From Marisalimonas marina (GTDB taxonomy: Bacteria > Pseudomonadota > Alphaproteobacteria > Puniceispirillales > Marisalimonadaceae), in the NCBI GenBank assembly GCA_038131365.1, contig JAYPPH010000006.1, forward strand, positions 1 to 64,000: DNA of 64,000 nucleotides, given 5' to 3'. Both the position numbers and the translations under genes were made by a program. Of this stretch, positions 23,059-33,103 are shown one piece after another; position 1 is the first letter of the stretch; every line of letters starts with the position of its first letter. The notes beneath the pieces were generated by a model. That model ran no database searches. It had not been told where the DNA came from and saw only the letters and a program-made list of their open reading frames with translations.

Positions 23059-23946
23059 TTATCTTTTAGTAAAAGGTTTTGTTGCCGCGATGTAAATACC
23101 AGAAATTATAAATATTAGTGCTAACAAGTCTAATGTTGAGAACGGGAAATCAATTGTTAAATAGTCTATTAGGACAGCTAATACAGGTACTGCCATTACT
23201 GAAATAGAAGTAATATTTACAGAAAATTTTTGTAAAACTGTGAAATAAGCCCAATAGGTATATGCACTTGAAAAAAATATTCCATAGAAGATTATCAATA
23301 TATGCTTTAACTCAATTTCTCCAAAATTATTTAAGTCGAAATAAAGAGCGAAAGGAATAATAGGAATAATACCAATGATTTGTTGCCATCCAGCGACAAT
23401 TAGTCCATCGGATTTAATCCCGCCATATTTTACTATCATTGTACCAATAGCCCAACTTAAACCAGCAGAAAGAGTTATTAGAAAGCCAAAAAGATTTTCA
23501 AAAATATTAATTTCAGTGGATAGAAAAAAGATACCAATCATTCCTAAAATTAAAGAAATAACTATAGAAAGATTTATTTTCTCATATCCAAAAATTGCAG
23601 CAAATATTGTAGCCCAAACAGGCATAGTGTAGGTTAAAACTGCTGCCCTGCCACCACCTAACATAGTAATTCCATATAGCATTAAAATCTGCCAGAGAGT
23701 TACGTTAAAAAAACTAATTAGAAGAAGCGACTTAATATTATTTCTAGGAATTTTAATTGTTCTTACTTTTTTATATCCTAGAGCCAGTAATAAAACAAAA
23801 GCTGGTATACCAATAATCACACGAAAACTCAGGGGAGGGATTGATTCCATAGCAATTCTAAATAAAGACCAAACAGAACTCCAAACTAAAACTAAAATAA
23901 TCAAAAGGATTATTGTTATGAATTGCTTTGAAAAAATTGAGCCCAT
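23059..23946 (-). CDS. EamA-family (DMT) transporter
   Basis: A 295-residue carrier with about ten transmembrane helices, in two EamA halves. Typical pieces are PPLSFRVIIGIPAF, ITMLGGGRAAVLTYTMPVWATIFAAIFGYEKIN and VNITSISVMAVPVLAVLIDYL. It is less similar to the other three EamA proteins here and resembles the YdcZ/RhaT-like broad group. Substrate unknown. It has its own promoter region and is divergent from yaaA. Confidence 0.85.
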   Translation of the reverse strand: MGSIFSKQFITIILLIILVLVWSSVWSLFRIAMESIPPLSFRVIIGIPAFVLLLALGYKKVRTIKIPRNNIKSLLLISFFNVTLWQILMLYGITMLGGGRAAVLTYTMPVWATIFAAIFGYEKINLSIVISLILGMIGIFFLSTEINIFENLFGFLITLSAGLSWAIGTMIVKYGGIKSDGLIVAGWQQIIGIIPIIPFALYFDLNNFGEIELKHILIIFYGIFFSSAYTYWAYFTVLQKFSVNITSISVMAVPVLAVLIDYLTIDFPFSTLDLLALIFIISGIYIAATKPFTKR

Positions 23947-24084
23947 TAACTGTCCAATAAAAAGTGAATAATAAGAAATTGGTGAATGTATAACTTTTTT
24001 ATATTGTAATTCAAAATACTATTAATTGGATAACCTAGACATTTATGTGTGTATACATTATTTTAGTAAAAAACGGAGATTAAG

Positions 24085-24840
24085 ATGCTAATTGTAGTTT
24101 CGCCTGCAAAAAAACTAAATATGGATCCTATCAACAGTGTTGATGTTACCGAGCCAATTTTCAAAGAAGATGTCAAAAGCCTTATAAATATTGCACGTGA
24201 TTTGAGTTCGAATGAACTAAAAGATTTGATGGGGATTAGCCCTAAATTAGCTGATTTAAATAAAGAAAGGTTTTTGAATTTTGGTAATCAAGAAAAAAAA
24301 GCAGCCGTTTTTGCTTTTGCTGGCGATACGTATAAGGGATTAGATATAGAAAAGTTAAACGAAAATGATCTTGATTGGGCTCAAAAACATCTCAGGATTT
24401 TATCTGGTTTGTATGGGTTATTAAGGCCATTAGATCTAATCGAACCCTATAGATTAGAAATGGGTAGTAAACTCAAAGGTGATCATGGAAATACATTATA
24501 TGAGTTCTGGGATAATAAAATTTCTCAAAATTTAAATAAATATGCTCGCGAAATAGGAACAAACGTCTTAGTTAATTGTGCATCTAATGAGTACTTTAAT
24601 GCTATAAAGCCAAACACATTAGAACTAAGAGTGGTTACTCCAGTTTTCATGGAGCGCAAGGATGGCAAAGAGAAAATTATTAGTTTCTATGCTAAAAATG
24701 CACGTGGGGCTATGGCAAGATTTATCATCCAAAACCAAATAACTGATGTTGAAAAAATAAAAAACTTTGATTTAGACAGATATTCATATAACCCTTCAAT
24801 GTCAGATGAGAGTAAATTTATATTTACACGAGAAAGTTAA
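24085..24840 (+). CDS. yaaA: Peroxide stress protein YaaA
   Basis: A 251-residue cytoplasmic protein of the YaaA (DUF328) family. It starts with the family signature MLIVVSPAKKLNM; AVFAFAGDTYKGLD, ILSGLYGLLRPLDLIEPYRLEMG and NCASNEYF also match. In E. coli, YaaA limits intracellular free iron during peroxide stress and binds DNA. GGAG is placed eight bases before the ATG. Length matches the family. It is a single gene. Confidence 0.93.
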   Translation: MLIVVSPAKKLNMDPINSVDVTEPIFKEDVKSLINIARDLSSNELKDLMGISPKLADLNKERFLNFGNQEKKAAVFAFAGDTYKGLDIEKLNENDLDWAQKHLRILSGLYGLLRPLDLIEPYRLEMGSKLKGDHGNTLYEFWDNKISQNLNKYAREIGTNVLVNCASNEYFNAIKPNTLELRVVTPVFMERKDGKEKIISFYAKNARGAMARFIIQNQITDVEKIKNFDLDRYSYNPSMSDESKFIFTRES

Positions 24841-24938
24841 TTTTTTTATTTATTAGTTATTAAAGATTAATTTTATAAATTAACTATCTCATTATCTATT
24901 GAGTGTTTGCGCCAATTAAATGTAAGGAAAATAAGAAT

Positions 24939-25634
24939 ATGTTTCAAACTAGTTTTTTAGATAAAGAGTTCATTTCTAAGTTGACTGCAAAAATGTTAAT
25001 TGAAGTTGAAGCTGTTCGCTTTAGTTCAAATGAACCTTTTAAATTTACGTCTGGTTGGGCTAGCCCAGTTTATATAGATTGCAGAAAATTAATCTCTTAC
25101 CCCAGAGTTCGTAATACTTTAATGGACTTTTCTGCATCCGTGATTACTCAAAATATTGGGTTTGAATCAATTGACTCTATTGCAGGTGGAGAAACGGCAG
25201 GGATACCATTTGCAGCTTGGATTGCTGACCGCCTTATGTTGCCAATGCAATATGTGAGAAAAAAACCTAAAGGTTTTGGCAGGAATGCACTGATTGAAGG
25301 TGACTTTAAAGATGATTCACATATTCTTTTGGTAGAAGATTTAACTACTGATGGAAATAGTAAAATTAAATTTTGTGAAGCTTTAAGAAAAGCAGGAGCA
25401 AAAGTAGATCATACGTTTGTTGTTTTTTACTATGATATTTTTCCTCAAACTAAAATTACCTTAGATAAAATTGGTCTGAAAATGCATTCATTAGCAACAT
25501 GGTGGGACGTTCTTAAAGTAGCAAAGGAATACAACTATTTTGATAATAATGCTATTGCAGAAGTGGAGAGTTTTCTTCATGATCCTACCACTTGGTCTGC
25601 AGAACATGGCGGTGCTGCAAGCTTATCAAGCTAG
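24939..25634 (+). CDS. pyrE: Orotate phosphoribosyltransferase
   Basis: Transfers a phosphoribosyl group from PRPP to orotate, giving OMP, in pyrimidine synthesis. The PRPP loop is ILLVEDLTTDGNSK and the flexible catalytic loop is in YVRKKPKGFGRNALIEG; FTSGWASPVYIDCRKLISYP is the orotate-binding N-terminal part. The 231-residue form starts at ATG 24939, with AAGGA about 11 bases upstream; a GTG at 24903 is in frame but would add an unconserved dozen residues. Its long C-terminal tail (LATWWDVLKVAKEY onwards) is typical of the alphaproteobacterial type. Confidence 0.93.
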   Translation: MFQTSFLDKEFISKLTAKMLIEVEAVRFSSNEPFKFTSGWASPVYIDCRKLISYPRVRNTLMDFSASVITQNIGFESIDSIAGGETAGIPFAAWIADRLMLPMQYVRKKPKGFGRNALIEGDFKDDSHILLVEDLTTDGNSKIKFCEALRKAGAKVDHTFVVFYYDIFPQTKITLDKIGLKMHSLATWWDVLKVAKEYNYFDNNAIAEVESFLHDPTTWSAEHGGAASLSS

Positions 25635-25649
25635 TAGTTTAAGTTAAAT

Positions 25650-26549
25650 TTAAACTTTATCTTTTTTAAGTACAGACTCTCGCCATGCTATATAGGATGT
25701 AGACCCTATTATGAGAAAGCCGCCAATCCAAAGTGTTACTTGTGGTTCTTCTGCAAATAATGCATACCCAATAAGTACTGACCATATAAGCCTTAGAAAA
25801 TCAAAAGGCAGGAGTAGCGCTAATTCTCCTTTTTTTAAAGCGGAGTTCATTAAAGTTTGGGCCAAAGTACCAGTAATTGCAATAAACACTAAAATTATAA
25901 ATTGTCTTAAATCAATCATTTCAAAAACGGGAAGTGCAATTGCAAAAGTTGCAGGTATCATGCCTATTCCAAAATAAAAAGAAATAGTAATTGGACTATC
26001 AGTTTGAGTAAGTTTTTTAATGAAAATCAAACATACTGACCATAGAAAAGAAGAAAATATTATCAATAACGCACCAAACTCAATTGATATGTCTGGGCGC
26101 ATTACGATTACTGTCCCAATAAAACCTATTATTAGAGCACTTGTCCTTCGAATTCTGATTTTCTCGCCCATAAAGATTACTGCAAGAATTGTTGCAAAAA
26201 TAGGAACTGTAAAGCCTAATGTGGTTAATTGAGCGAGTGGAGTTGTTGTGATTCCATAAAAAAAACACAACATCGCAACAGAGTTTGTTGTAATTCTTAA
26301 AAATTGAAATTTTGGCTGTTTTGTAATCAGGACACTTTTACCTTGTTTAAAAATAACTGGTGCCAAAACAAAAATAACTAACGCACAACGGAAGAATGCA
26401 ATTTCAAAAATATGAACCTCTTTAGATAAGTATTTAACTGCGCTATGCATAATGACAAAGAATAAGCCTGAAATAATCATTAAGCTTATTGCAATTAATG
26501 GTTGTGGAAGCTTGTCAGCTGAATTTTTTATACTTTTTAAAGAAAGCAA
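25650..26549 (-). CDS. EamA-family (DMT) transporter
   Basis: A 299-residue ten-helix carrier with two EamA halves. GITTTPLAQLTTLGFTVPIFATILAVIFMGEKIR and KKGELALLLPFDFLRLIWSVLIGYALFAEEPQ are the typical helix 3-4 and 8-9 regions. Substrate unknown. It converges on pyrE with only 15 bases between stop codons. Similar in layout to the carriers at 21889 and 45402. Confidence 0.86.
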   Translation of the reverse strand: MLSLKSIKNSADKLPQPLIAISLMIISGLFFVIMHSAVKYLSKEVHIFEIAFFRCALVIFVLAPVIFKQGKSVLITKQPKFQFLRITTNSVAMLCFFYGITTTPLAQLTTLGFTVPIFATILAVIFMGEKIRIRRTSALIIGFIGTVIVMRPDISIEFGALLIIFSSFLWSVCLIFIKKLTQTDSPITISFYFGIGMIPATFAIALPVFEMIDLRQFIILVFIAITGTLAQTLMNSALKKGELALLLPFDFLRLIWSVLIGYALFAEEPQVTLWIGGFLIIGSTSYIAWRESVLKKDKV

Positions 26550-26688
26550 GAATAAACCTAAATATTTGAGATTTGTTAATTCTTATTAACACTTTATTTA
26601 AAAAATACTAATTTAATTAAAAAACTTGTAGGTTTTAATTTTGTAGCATCTAATATTTTATCATCATTATATTATTTACTTTTATAAA

Positions 26689-27294
26689 ATGGCTGAAAGA
26701 AAAAGAGAACAAATAGAGGCTGACTTAAGAACTATAATTAAAGGTTCTAAAAAAAGTATTTTTGTTAAATTGTCATTGACCGATTTAATTGAAAATTCAA
26801 GAAGAATGTATCTAATTTATAATGCACACAAATCTGGTGAAAAATTTAATCTTAATAATGATGACGATAAGATTTCCTTATTACGAAAAATAGATTTTGA
26901 TTTCCAAAATTTAAAAACTCTAATCAAAAAAATACCGAAACCTCTTGAAGAATTGTTAGACAGAAAATGGGAAAAGGATCCAAACTCTAAGCAGAGCAGA
27001 GAAGGTTCAACATCCATTATTCTAAAAAATTTAACAGATTTGCATGCAGAATTTTCTCAAAATTTAAATTATTTAGATCAGGATATAAGTGCTGGAAAAA
27101 TTTATAATATCGACCCTGTTCCAATTGCTGTTATAGAAAGTGCCATGACAATTTGGATTGAGGTATTAAAAAACAAAAATAGGCTTAATAAAGATCTTTT
27201 AATCTTTTTACAGAAAGTTTTCGATGCATTCACTTGTGAAGCAGATATAAAAGCATGTTATAAGAATTGGCAATTATTAAAAAATATGAATTAA
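26689..27294 (+). CDS. Unknown helical cytoplasmic protein (201 aa)
   Basis: Not recognised. It is charged and mostly helical (MAERKREQIEADLRTIIKG, LIENSRRMYLIYNAHKSGE, LLRKIDFDFQNLKTLIKKI), without signal or membrane segments. A possible cap-like region with Cys is near the end (FTCEADIKACYKNW). No ribosome-binding site is evident before ATG 26689. The phytanoyl-CoA dioxygenase gene follows after 32 bases and may share the transcript. Confidence 0.5.
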   Translation: MAERKREQIEADLRTIIKGSKKSIFVKLSLTDLIENSRRMYLIYNAHKSGEKFNLNNDDDKISLLRKIDFDFQNLKTLIKKIPKPLEELLDRKWEKDPNSKQSREGSTSIILKNLTDLHAEFSQNLNYLDQDISAGKIYNIDPVPIAVIESAMTIWIEVLKNKNRLNKDLLIFLQKVFDAFTCEADIKACYKNWQLLKNMN

Positions 27295-27326
27295 TATTAT
27301 ACGGATAATTATTAAAGGTTAGTTTA

Positions 27327-28181
27327 ATGGCTACATTTTTAGACAATAATCAAACAAAATATTTTCACCAAAATGGTTATGTTATAGTTAAAAATTTTTT
27401 TAATGATGAAGAAACAAAACTTTTACAAAATGCTTCTAAATTAGACCCGGCTATCAGAAATCATTTGTATGACAGAAAAGATTCTGAAGGGTTGTCGACC
27501 AAGATGATGCTTTGGAACCACCCCGATGACAGCATATATGGAGTTACAGCTAGATCAGAAAAAATAGTTGATACCATGGAAGATTTACTAGGCGGAGAAG
27601 TATATCATTATCACTCTAAAATAACTGCAAAAGAGCCTTATGAAGGTGGGGCTTGGGAATGGCACCAGGATTATGGATACTGGTATAACAATGGCTGTTT
27701 GTATCCCCTAATGGCAACTGTGATGATTGCTTTAGATAAATGTACCAAGGAAAATGGATGTTTACAGGTTTTATCTGGATCTAATAATCTTGGTAGAATT
27801 GACCATGCTCTTCTTGAAAGTGGCCAAGTTGGTGTTGATTTAAAAAGAGTTGAGGAAGCAAAAAAACAATTAGAGCTAGTTTATTGTGAGATGGACCCAG
27901 GGGATGCCTTGTTTTTTCATTGTAATACACTTCACAGATCTGACAAAAATAATTCTCCAAATAGGCGTTGGACTCTTTTGTGCTGTTATAATGCAGCAAG
28001 AAATAACCCGTTTATTGATCACCACCATCCTAAATACACACCATTAAAAAAATTACCTGACTCAGAAATAGTTAAAGCTGGAGATAGATTTCTAGATGTT
28101 AACGACGTTGACACATTTTTTAAAAGGCCAACAGCACCCCCAGGTCTTTCAAAGAAAGCAGGCAAGCTATTTAATAATTAG
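27327..28181 (+). CDS. Phytanoyl-CoA dioxygenase (PhyH) family protein
   Basis: A 284-residue Fe(II)/2-oxoglutarate-dependent dioxygenase with the double-stranded beta-helix fold. The iron ligands are the His and Asp in WEWHQDYGYWY and the distal His in FFHCNTLHRSDKNNS; the arginine in RRWTLLCCYN is the likely 2-oxoglutarate anchor. The stretch CTKENGCLQVLSGS is the typical PhyH core. Bacterial members hydroxylate diverse small molecules (for example ectoine), so the substrate is open. It ends four bases inside the convergent acyltransferase gene. Confidence 0.87.
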   Translation: MATFLDNNQTKYFHQNGYVIVKNFFNDEETKLLQNASKLDPAIRNHLYDRKDSEGLSTKMMLWNHPDDSIYGVTARSEKIVDTMEDLLGGEVYHYHSKITAKEPYEGGAWEWHQDYGYWYNNGCLYPLMATVMIALDKCTKENGCLQVLSGSNNLGRIDHALLESGQVGVDLKRVEEAKKQLELVYCEMDPGDALFFHCNTLHRSDKNNSPNRRWTLLCCYNAARNNPFIDHHHPKYTPLKKLPDSEIVKAGDRFLDVNDVDTFFKRPTAPPGLSKKAGKLFNN

Positions 28182-28990
28182 TTAGAGCTGTTTAATTTAC
28201 TCTGAAGATAAAGTGATAAATCTCTATCGTTTAATTTGGGTAACTTAGCATTTTTAATATACTCTAATACCTTAAATTCCATTGGCTTATCCAGGCTCTT
28301 TTTTATCTCATATAAATATAAACTCTGTTTTATAGTTTGATGAATTCTTGATGCAATTTGAAATGCATTTGAGTTTTGTCCATTAAATTTAGTAATAATA
28401 ACATCACATTTTGAATCATTAATTAATCTCCCAACCATAGGTTTCCAATCATCCTCTTCAATAGGTTGGCCTTTTCGTCTAGACCAAGCTACGCCGCCGG
28501 CGGGGAAAATAGCAATAACTCCTCCACTTTTAAGTATATTTATAGCTTTTTTTCTAATTTCAACATTATCTCTCATTGCGTTTTTTCTATTGCTAAAATC
28601 TATTGGTAGAATGCTGTTGGCTAGAATAGGTTCTCGCTGAAGAACTCCATGTGCAATCACTTTAAAGTTCTCGTCAATGGTAGAAGCAAACCATGATAAA
28701 AAAACACCGTCCGCCACCCCAAATGGGTGGTTTGCAACTATTATAAGACCTGTGGATTTATCTCTTTTAGGAAGCGGCTCTATAATTGGTGTCGCTATTC
28801 CCATAGAATTCAAGGCATGTTCCCACAACTCTGTTCCTCTTTTGTCATGAGCTAAATTAACAAATTTTTTATATCTCTTTTCTAGAGATATTCTGGCAGA
28901 CAAAAACTCAACAGTATGTATCAAAAATCTATGATGAAAAGGTAACCAAGATTCAGCGTATGTGATCTTTACATTGGATTTAAAAATCAT
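28178..28990 (-). CDS. PlsC-like lysophospholipid acyltransferase
   Basis: A 270-residue membrane-associated acyltransferase. The catalytic motif reads NHPFGVADG (His and Asp six apart, as in the OlsA/hemolysin-type group), and the substrate motif IFPAGGVAW is present. It probably acylates lysophosphatidate or lyso-ornithine lipid to make membrane lipid. The C-terminus is charged and shows no second domain. It converges on the PhyH gene with a four-base overlap. Confidence 0.8.
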   Translation of the reverse strand: MIFKSNVKITYAESWLPFHHRFLIHTVEFLSARISLEKRYKKFVNLAHDKRGTELWEHALNSMGIATPIIEPLPKRDKSTGLIIVANHPFGVADGVFLSWFASTIDENFKVIAHGVLQREPILANSILPIDFSNRKNAMRDNVEIRKKAINILKSGGVIAIFPAGGVAWSRRKGQPIEEDDWKPMVGRLINDSKCDVIITKFNGQNSNAFQIASRIHQTIKQSLYLYEIKKSLDKPMEFKVLEYIKNAKLPKLNDRDLSLYLQSKLNSSN

Positions 28991-29073
28991 ATCAACTTAA
29001 AAATTTATTATTTTTTTAATTCTATAATATTATAAATTTCATTTTCAATAATTTATTTATTATTTAATAAATT

Positions 29074-30471
29074 TTAATTTGGTATAACAGGCGTCTTAGG
29101 AGGGAAAAGTTTTTCCAACTCATAGCCCACTTCTAGCAAAGTATCTTCCCTATATCTTCTAGAAATAAATTGCACGCCTAAAGGAACCCTTTCGTTAGTA
29201 ATGTTAGTTGCAAAAGATAACCCAGGAAGTCCTAAGTAAGGAGGGGCAATTTGAGGAAGCATTGAGTCAAAAACTAAGTCAAAAGAATCTTGCGATTCTA
29301 AATCTTTTAAATCTGGGAAAGGTAAGTCTCCTGTAACAGGACATAAAATTAAGGGATACTCGTCAAAAAACTTATTCCAATCTCTACTTATTCTTGCTCT
29401 GTTTTGAAGTGCGTCCATAAAACTTTCTATGCTTGTGTCAGGACATCTTCTAGACATTTGACTAAATATAAAATTTGCATCAGGGTCATTTTCTTTTTTT
29501 ATGGCATCCCCACCTGTCCTTCTGAACTCTCCAAGCCATAAAGTTGCTTGAAATTTTGCAGCTTCCTGAAAATCAGGAGCTTGTGGTTCTTCAATAATCC
29601 AACCAGCTTTTTCAAGATATTTTGCGACTGTACTAAGTTCATTTTTAATAATTGGATCAATTTTCAAACCTTTTATTTCAGTAATTAAAGCTATTTTCTT
29701 TGGTGTTTTTTCAAATTCAAATGGAATAGGAGCCCACCAAGGATCATCATAGTTTTGAGCACTCATTGCTTTTAAACCAATTTCTAAGTCTGAAATTGAT
29801 CTTGCGATTGGCCCTGACACAGCCATGATTTGACCACCTATATGTCTGTCGGGTGTCGTATAGTTAATCATTGGTACACGACCTAAACTTGGTCTCAAAC
29901 CGTGAATGCCACAAGCATAAGCAGGATAGCGAATGGAGCCAGCTATATCCGTGCCGTGTCCAATTATGCCCATTCCGGATGCCGTTGCGGCCGCAGCACC
30001 TCCAGAAGATCCTCCAGGAGTAATTTTATTGTTATGAGGATTTAATGAATGACCATGTAAGCTATTTCTAGTAAACCAATGAATGCTAAATGCAGGTGTA
30101 TTTGTTCTGCCAACAATTAAAGCATCAGAGTTTTTTAGGTTTTTAACTACAGGACTATCTTTATTTGCGATTAAGTCCTTTTGAATGCGAAGTCCGTTTG
30201 TGCTTGCATAACCTATTTGATCAGTATTTACTTTGACGGTAACAGGAACAGCAGAAAGCAGGCCTAAATTTTCATTATCTTTAAGCTTTTTATCTAATCT
30301 AGAGGCCGTTTCCCTTGCTTCAAGAAATGTGTCTACAACAATCGCATTAATTTTTGGGTTAATTTCTTCAATATGTTGAATTGTAGCATTACAAATTTCT
30401 AATGCCGATACTTCTTTTGTTTTAAAAAGTTTAGATATTTCTGCTGCACTTAACGCCCATAGCTCGTTCAT
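29074..30471 (-). CDS. Amidase-signature enzyme
   Basis: A 465-residue amidase-signature hydrolase. The Ser-cisSer-Lys triad is recognisable: Lys in VPVTVKVN (around residue 84), the Gly-Ser-rich GGSSGGAAAATASG and the nucleophile in GTDIAGSIRYPA. Its layout is that of GatA-like family members that are not part of GatCAB; no gatB or gatC is nearby, and the length fits generic amidases acting on carboxamides, nitrile products or acylated amines. GGAGG lies about eight bases before the ATG. Confidence 0.87.
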   Translation of the reverse strand: MNELWALSAAEISKLFKTKEVSALEICNATIQHIEEINPKINAIVVDTFLEARETASRLDKKLKDNENLGLLSAVPVTVKVNTDQIGYASTNGLRIQKDLIANKDSPVVKNLKNSDALIVGRTNTPAFSIHWFTRNSLHGHSLNPHNNKITPGGSSGGAAAATASGMGIIGHGTDIAGSIRYPAYACGIHGLRPSLGRVPMINYTTPDRHIGGQIMAVSGPIARSISDLEIGLKAMSAQNYDDPWWAPIPFEFEKTPKKIALITEIKGLKIDPIIKNELSTVAKYLEKAGWIIEEPQAPDFQEAAKFQATLWLGEFRRTGGDAIKKENDPDANFIFSQMSRRCPDTSIESFMDALQNRARISRDWNKFFDEYPLILCPVTGDLPFPDLKDLESQDSFDLVFDSMLPQIAPPYLGLPGLSFATNITNERVPLGVQFISRRYREDTLLEVGYELEKLFPPKTPVIPN

Positions 30472-30715
30472 TAAATTTCCTCCAAACTAATTTAAACCAA
30501 CAATAAAAAACAAGGTTGAACAATATAATATCAATTAATTACTAAGCTACCATATCTTTTGAAACTAATTTATTATAATTTGAGAGAAATATATCCAATA
30601 GATTATTATTAAATTAAAATAAGAAAAGTTGGTGCTCAATTATAAAACAATAATAAAAATATTATTAATGGTGAAAATTATAACAAGCTGATATGAACCA
30701 AAAAATTAAGAACTT

Positions 30716-31945
30716 ATGTCACATGAACTAATAAATATTGAAGCTGCCAGACAAAAACTATTAGCTGAAGTTAATGTTAATAATTTTTCAACAGAAGTTT
30801 CTCTTCAAAAAGCACTTATGCGAATAAATTATAAATCAATAGTGAGTGATATTGATTTGCCTTCAACAACTAATTCAGCCGTAGATGGTTATGGAATATC
30901 ATCACAAACTTTTTTTGATAATCAGAAAATCAAATTTAGAGTAGCTGGTGTGGCAAAGGCAGGACACCCTTTTAAAGGGATAATAGGTTTTGGTGAAGCT
31001 ATAGAAATTTATACTGGAGCAATTGTGCCTGAAGGAGTTGATACTGTTATAATGCATGAAAAATGCAAAAGAGTAGGCAATGAAGTTTTAGTTAAAGGTG
31101 AGGTAAAAAAATTACAAAATATTCGCCCTATCGGAGAAAATCTTTGGAAAGGTGAAACAATTGTCAAAAAAGGAAAGTTAATTAATTCTGCTGATATTGG
31201 TCAATTGGCTGCTGCAGGTAATAGTAATGTTAAGGTCTTCAAAAGGCTTTCAGTTTCCATAATTTCCACTGGAGATGAATTAATCAATTCCGAAACTAAA
31301 ACAAAACCAGTAGGGCAGATTTTTGACTCGAATAAACCTATGTTACTTTCATTATTAAATATAAATTACTTAAAAATATCAGACTTAGGTATTGTCAAAG
31401 ATAATAGAGCAGAATTAGCTAAAAAATATGAAGAGGCATTATCTAAAAGTGATGTAGTAATTTCTTCAGGTGGTGCTTCAGACGGAATAGAAGATCATAC
31501 CCAAAATGCACTTAGAGATATTGGGGCTGAATGTTTGGTATGGCAATTAGCTATGAAACCAGGAAAACCAATGGCTATTGGTAGGTTAGGTGAAAAGTTT
31601 ATTTTTTGCCTACCAGGAAACCCTGTGGCAGCATTTGTATGCACCAAGTTACTTATTAATCCTATTTTATTAAAACTGGGTGGAAGTTTGGACTGGGATC
31701 CTCTCACAATTTTTTTGAAGTCTGATTTTGATCATATAAAAAATAAAGAACGAGCAGAGTTTTTGAGAGCCAAAATTATTAATAATGGTAATCAATCATT
31801 TGTTAATTTATTTGGTAAAAAGGGGGCGGGTGTTATTTCATCATTAACAGGAGCTGATGGGATAGTTGAAATCCCAAAAGAAATTGAAAAAGTATCTAAA
31901 GGTGACATGTTAAAATTTTACCCCTTTAATCATCGGGGTTTGTAA
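30716..31945 (+). CDS. moeA: Molybdopterin molybdenumtransferase MoeA
   Basis: Inserts molybdenum (or tungsten) into adenylylated molybdopterin. The 409-residue protein has the domain order of MoeA: an N-terminal part with TTNSAVDGYGI, the MoCF_biosynth domain with SIISTGDEL, SSGGASDGIEDH and AMKPGKPMAIG, then LPGNPVAAFVC and a C-terminal beta-barrel domain. It faces the convergent mobA-mobB gene with 12 bases between ends. It is the first gene of the molybdenum/tungsten region. Confidence 0.92.
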   Translation: MSHELINIEAARQKLLAEVNVNNFSTEVSLQKALMRINYKSIVSDIDLPSTTNSAVDGYGISSQTFFDNQKIKFRVAGVAKAGHPFKGIIGFGEAIEIYTGAIVPEGVDTVIMHEKCKRVGNEVLVKGEVKKLQNIRPIGENLWKGETIVKKGKLINSADIGQLAAAGNSNVKVFKRLSVSIISTGDELINSETKTKPVGQIFDSNKPMLLSLLNINYLKISDLGIVKDNRAELAKKYEEALSKSDVVISSGGASDGIEDHTQNALRDIGAECLVWQLAMKPGKPMAIGRLGEKFIFCLPGNPVAAFVCTKLLINPILLKLGGSLDWDPLTIFLKSDFDHIKNKERAEFLRAKIINNGNQSFVNLFGKKGAGVISSLTGADGIVEIPKEIEKVSKGDMLKFYPFNHRGL

Positions 31946-31957
31946 ACTCTAGAAGTT

Positions 31958-33091
31958 TTAAGAAATTTTAAATTTCTGAATTATATAATTAGTTATTCCG
32001 TTAATATCATTCAAATTAAATGTAGGTAAGTTTGTTTCTATCAGTTGATCAGAAGCAATTGCAAATATACTATTATCTTTTTTAAAGAGTAGGGGTTTAC
32101 CTAATGAAGACCTGTGAATTTCAAGCTTTGGAATATTTTCATTTTTAAATCCTTCTATGATAATTAAATCACATTTTTGGACAGGTCGTTTGCCAAATAT
32201 TTCTAAAAGTTCAAATAATTTTTTTTCTTCATTTTTATTATTTTCTTGTATCAGGGCAAATCTCTCTTCAGATGAAATAATCACTGGACTAGCCCCAGAT
32301 TTTCTTAAATTAAAGGAATCTTTTCCAGGTTTATCTATTTCAAATTTATGGTGAGCATGTTTTAAGGTTCCAACATTAATGTTAATTTTTGTGAAATTTT
32401 CTATGAGTTTAGTCAATAAGGTTGTTTTGCCTGATCCGGACCAACCTGCTACACCAAATAAAGGAGGCAGCTTGCCCAAAATTTGTTGAGCTAAAATGAG
32501 ATCATGTGGTGAATTTAAATTTGTAAAATAATCAAATTCAGGGTTACCCTTTTCATCAAAATCTACATAAACCTTTTTCAATTGCGTAGTAAACAAATCT
32601 ATTTTTCGAACACCTTCATTTAATGCAGATAGTAACTTATCATTAATGTCAGTTTTCCAAAGAGCAATAACTGGATGATTCAACCCTCTTGATTTAGCAA
32701 CAACTAGATCGGTTCCAGGGTTTTCATCTCTAGCTTTAACTAGACATTTAATCAAATTATTTGGAAGAAAGGGAGTATCGCATGGTAATGTGATAACCCA
32801 GTCCTCTTTAATACTTTTTGCCCAGTTTAAAGAGGCTAAGATTCCAGAAAGAGGGCCCAAATTTCCTTTTATAGGATCTTGGATTATATCGTAGCCAAAT
32901 TTTTCAAATTCTTTAAAATTACTATTTGTATTCAAGGCTATTGGGGCGACCTTGCCTGAAATTTTTTCTAAAATGTGGGATAATAAAGGTCTATCTAATA
33001 GATTAATTAGTGCCTTCTGTTTGCCTCCCATTCTTCTACCCATACCTCCTGCTAAAATCACGCATGGGATTATATTTTTATGTTTTTCCAC
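31958..33091 (-). CDS. Fused MobA-MobB molybdenum cofactor protein
   Basis: A 377-residue fusion. Residues 1-190 are MobA, the guanylyltransferase that makes bis-MGD: VILAGGMGRRMGGKQKALI and LPCDTPFLP are the nucleotide and metal sites. Residues about 210-375 are MobB, a GTP-binding adapter, with the P-loop GWSGSGKTT and GTLKHAHHKFEID. Presence of MobA implies bis-MGD enzymes of the DMSO-reductase family, such as formate dehydrogenase, which agrees with fdhD directly upstream (12 bases apart). The start is a GTG at 33091. Confidence 0.9.
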   Translation of the reverse strand: MEKHKNIIPCVILAGGMGRRMGGKQKALINLLDRPLLSHILEKISGKVAPIALNTNSNFKEFEKFGYDIIQDPIKGNLGPLSGILASLNWAKSIKEDWVITLPCDTPFLPNNLIKCLVKARDENPGTDLVVAKSRGLNHPVIALWKTDINDKLLSALNEGVRKIDLFTTQLKKVYVDFDEKGNPEFDYFTNLNSPHDLILAQQILGKLPPLFGVAGWSGSGKTTLLTKLIENFTKININVGTLKHAHHKFEIDKPGKDSFNLRKSGASPVIISSEERFALIQENNKNEEKKLFELLEIFGKRPVQKCDLIIIEGFKNENIPKLEIHRSSLGKPLLFKKDNSIFAIASDQLIETNLPTFNLNDINGITNYIIQKFKIS

Positions 33092-33103
33092 GTTATTTAA
33101 CCA

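Noticed and set aside
31958..33091. Two genes, mobA and mobB, split by a sequencing error
   Set aside because: The frame is continuous through both domains with no stop, and MobA-MobB fusions are known.
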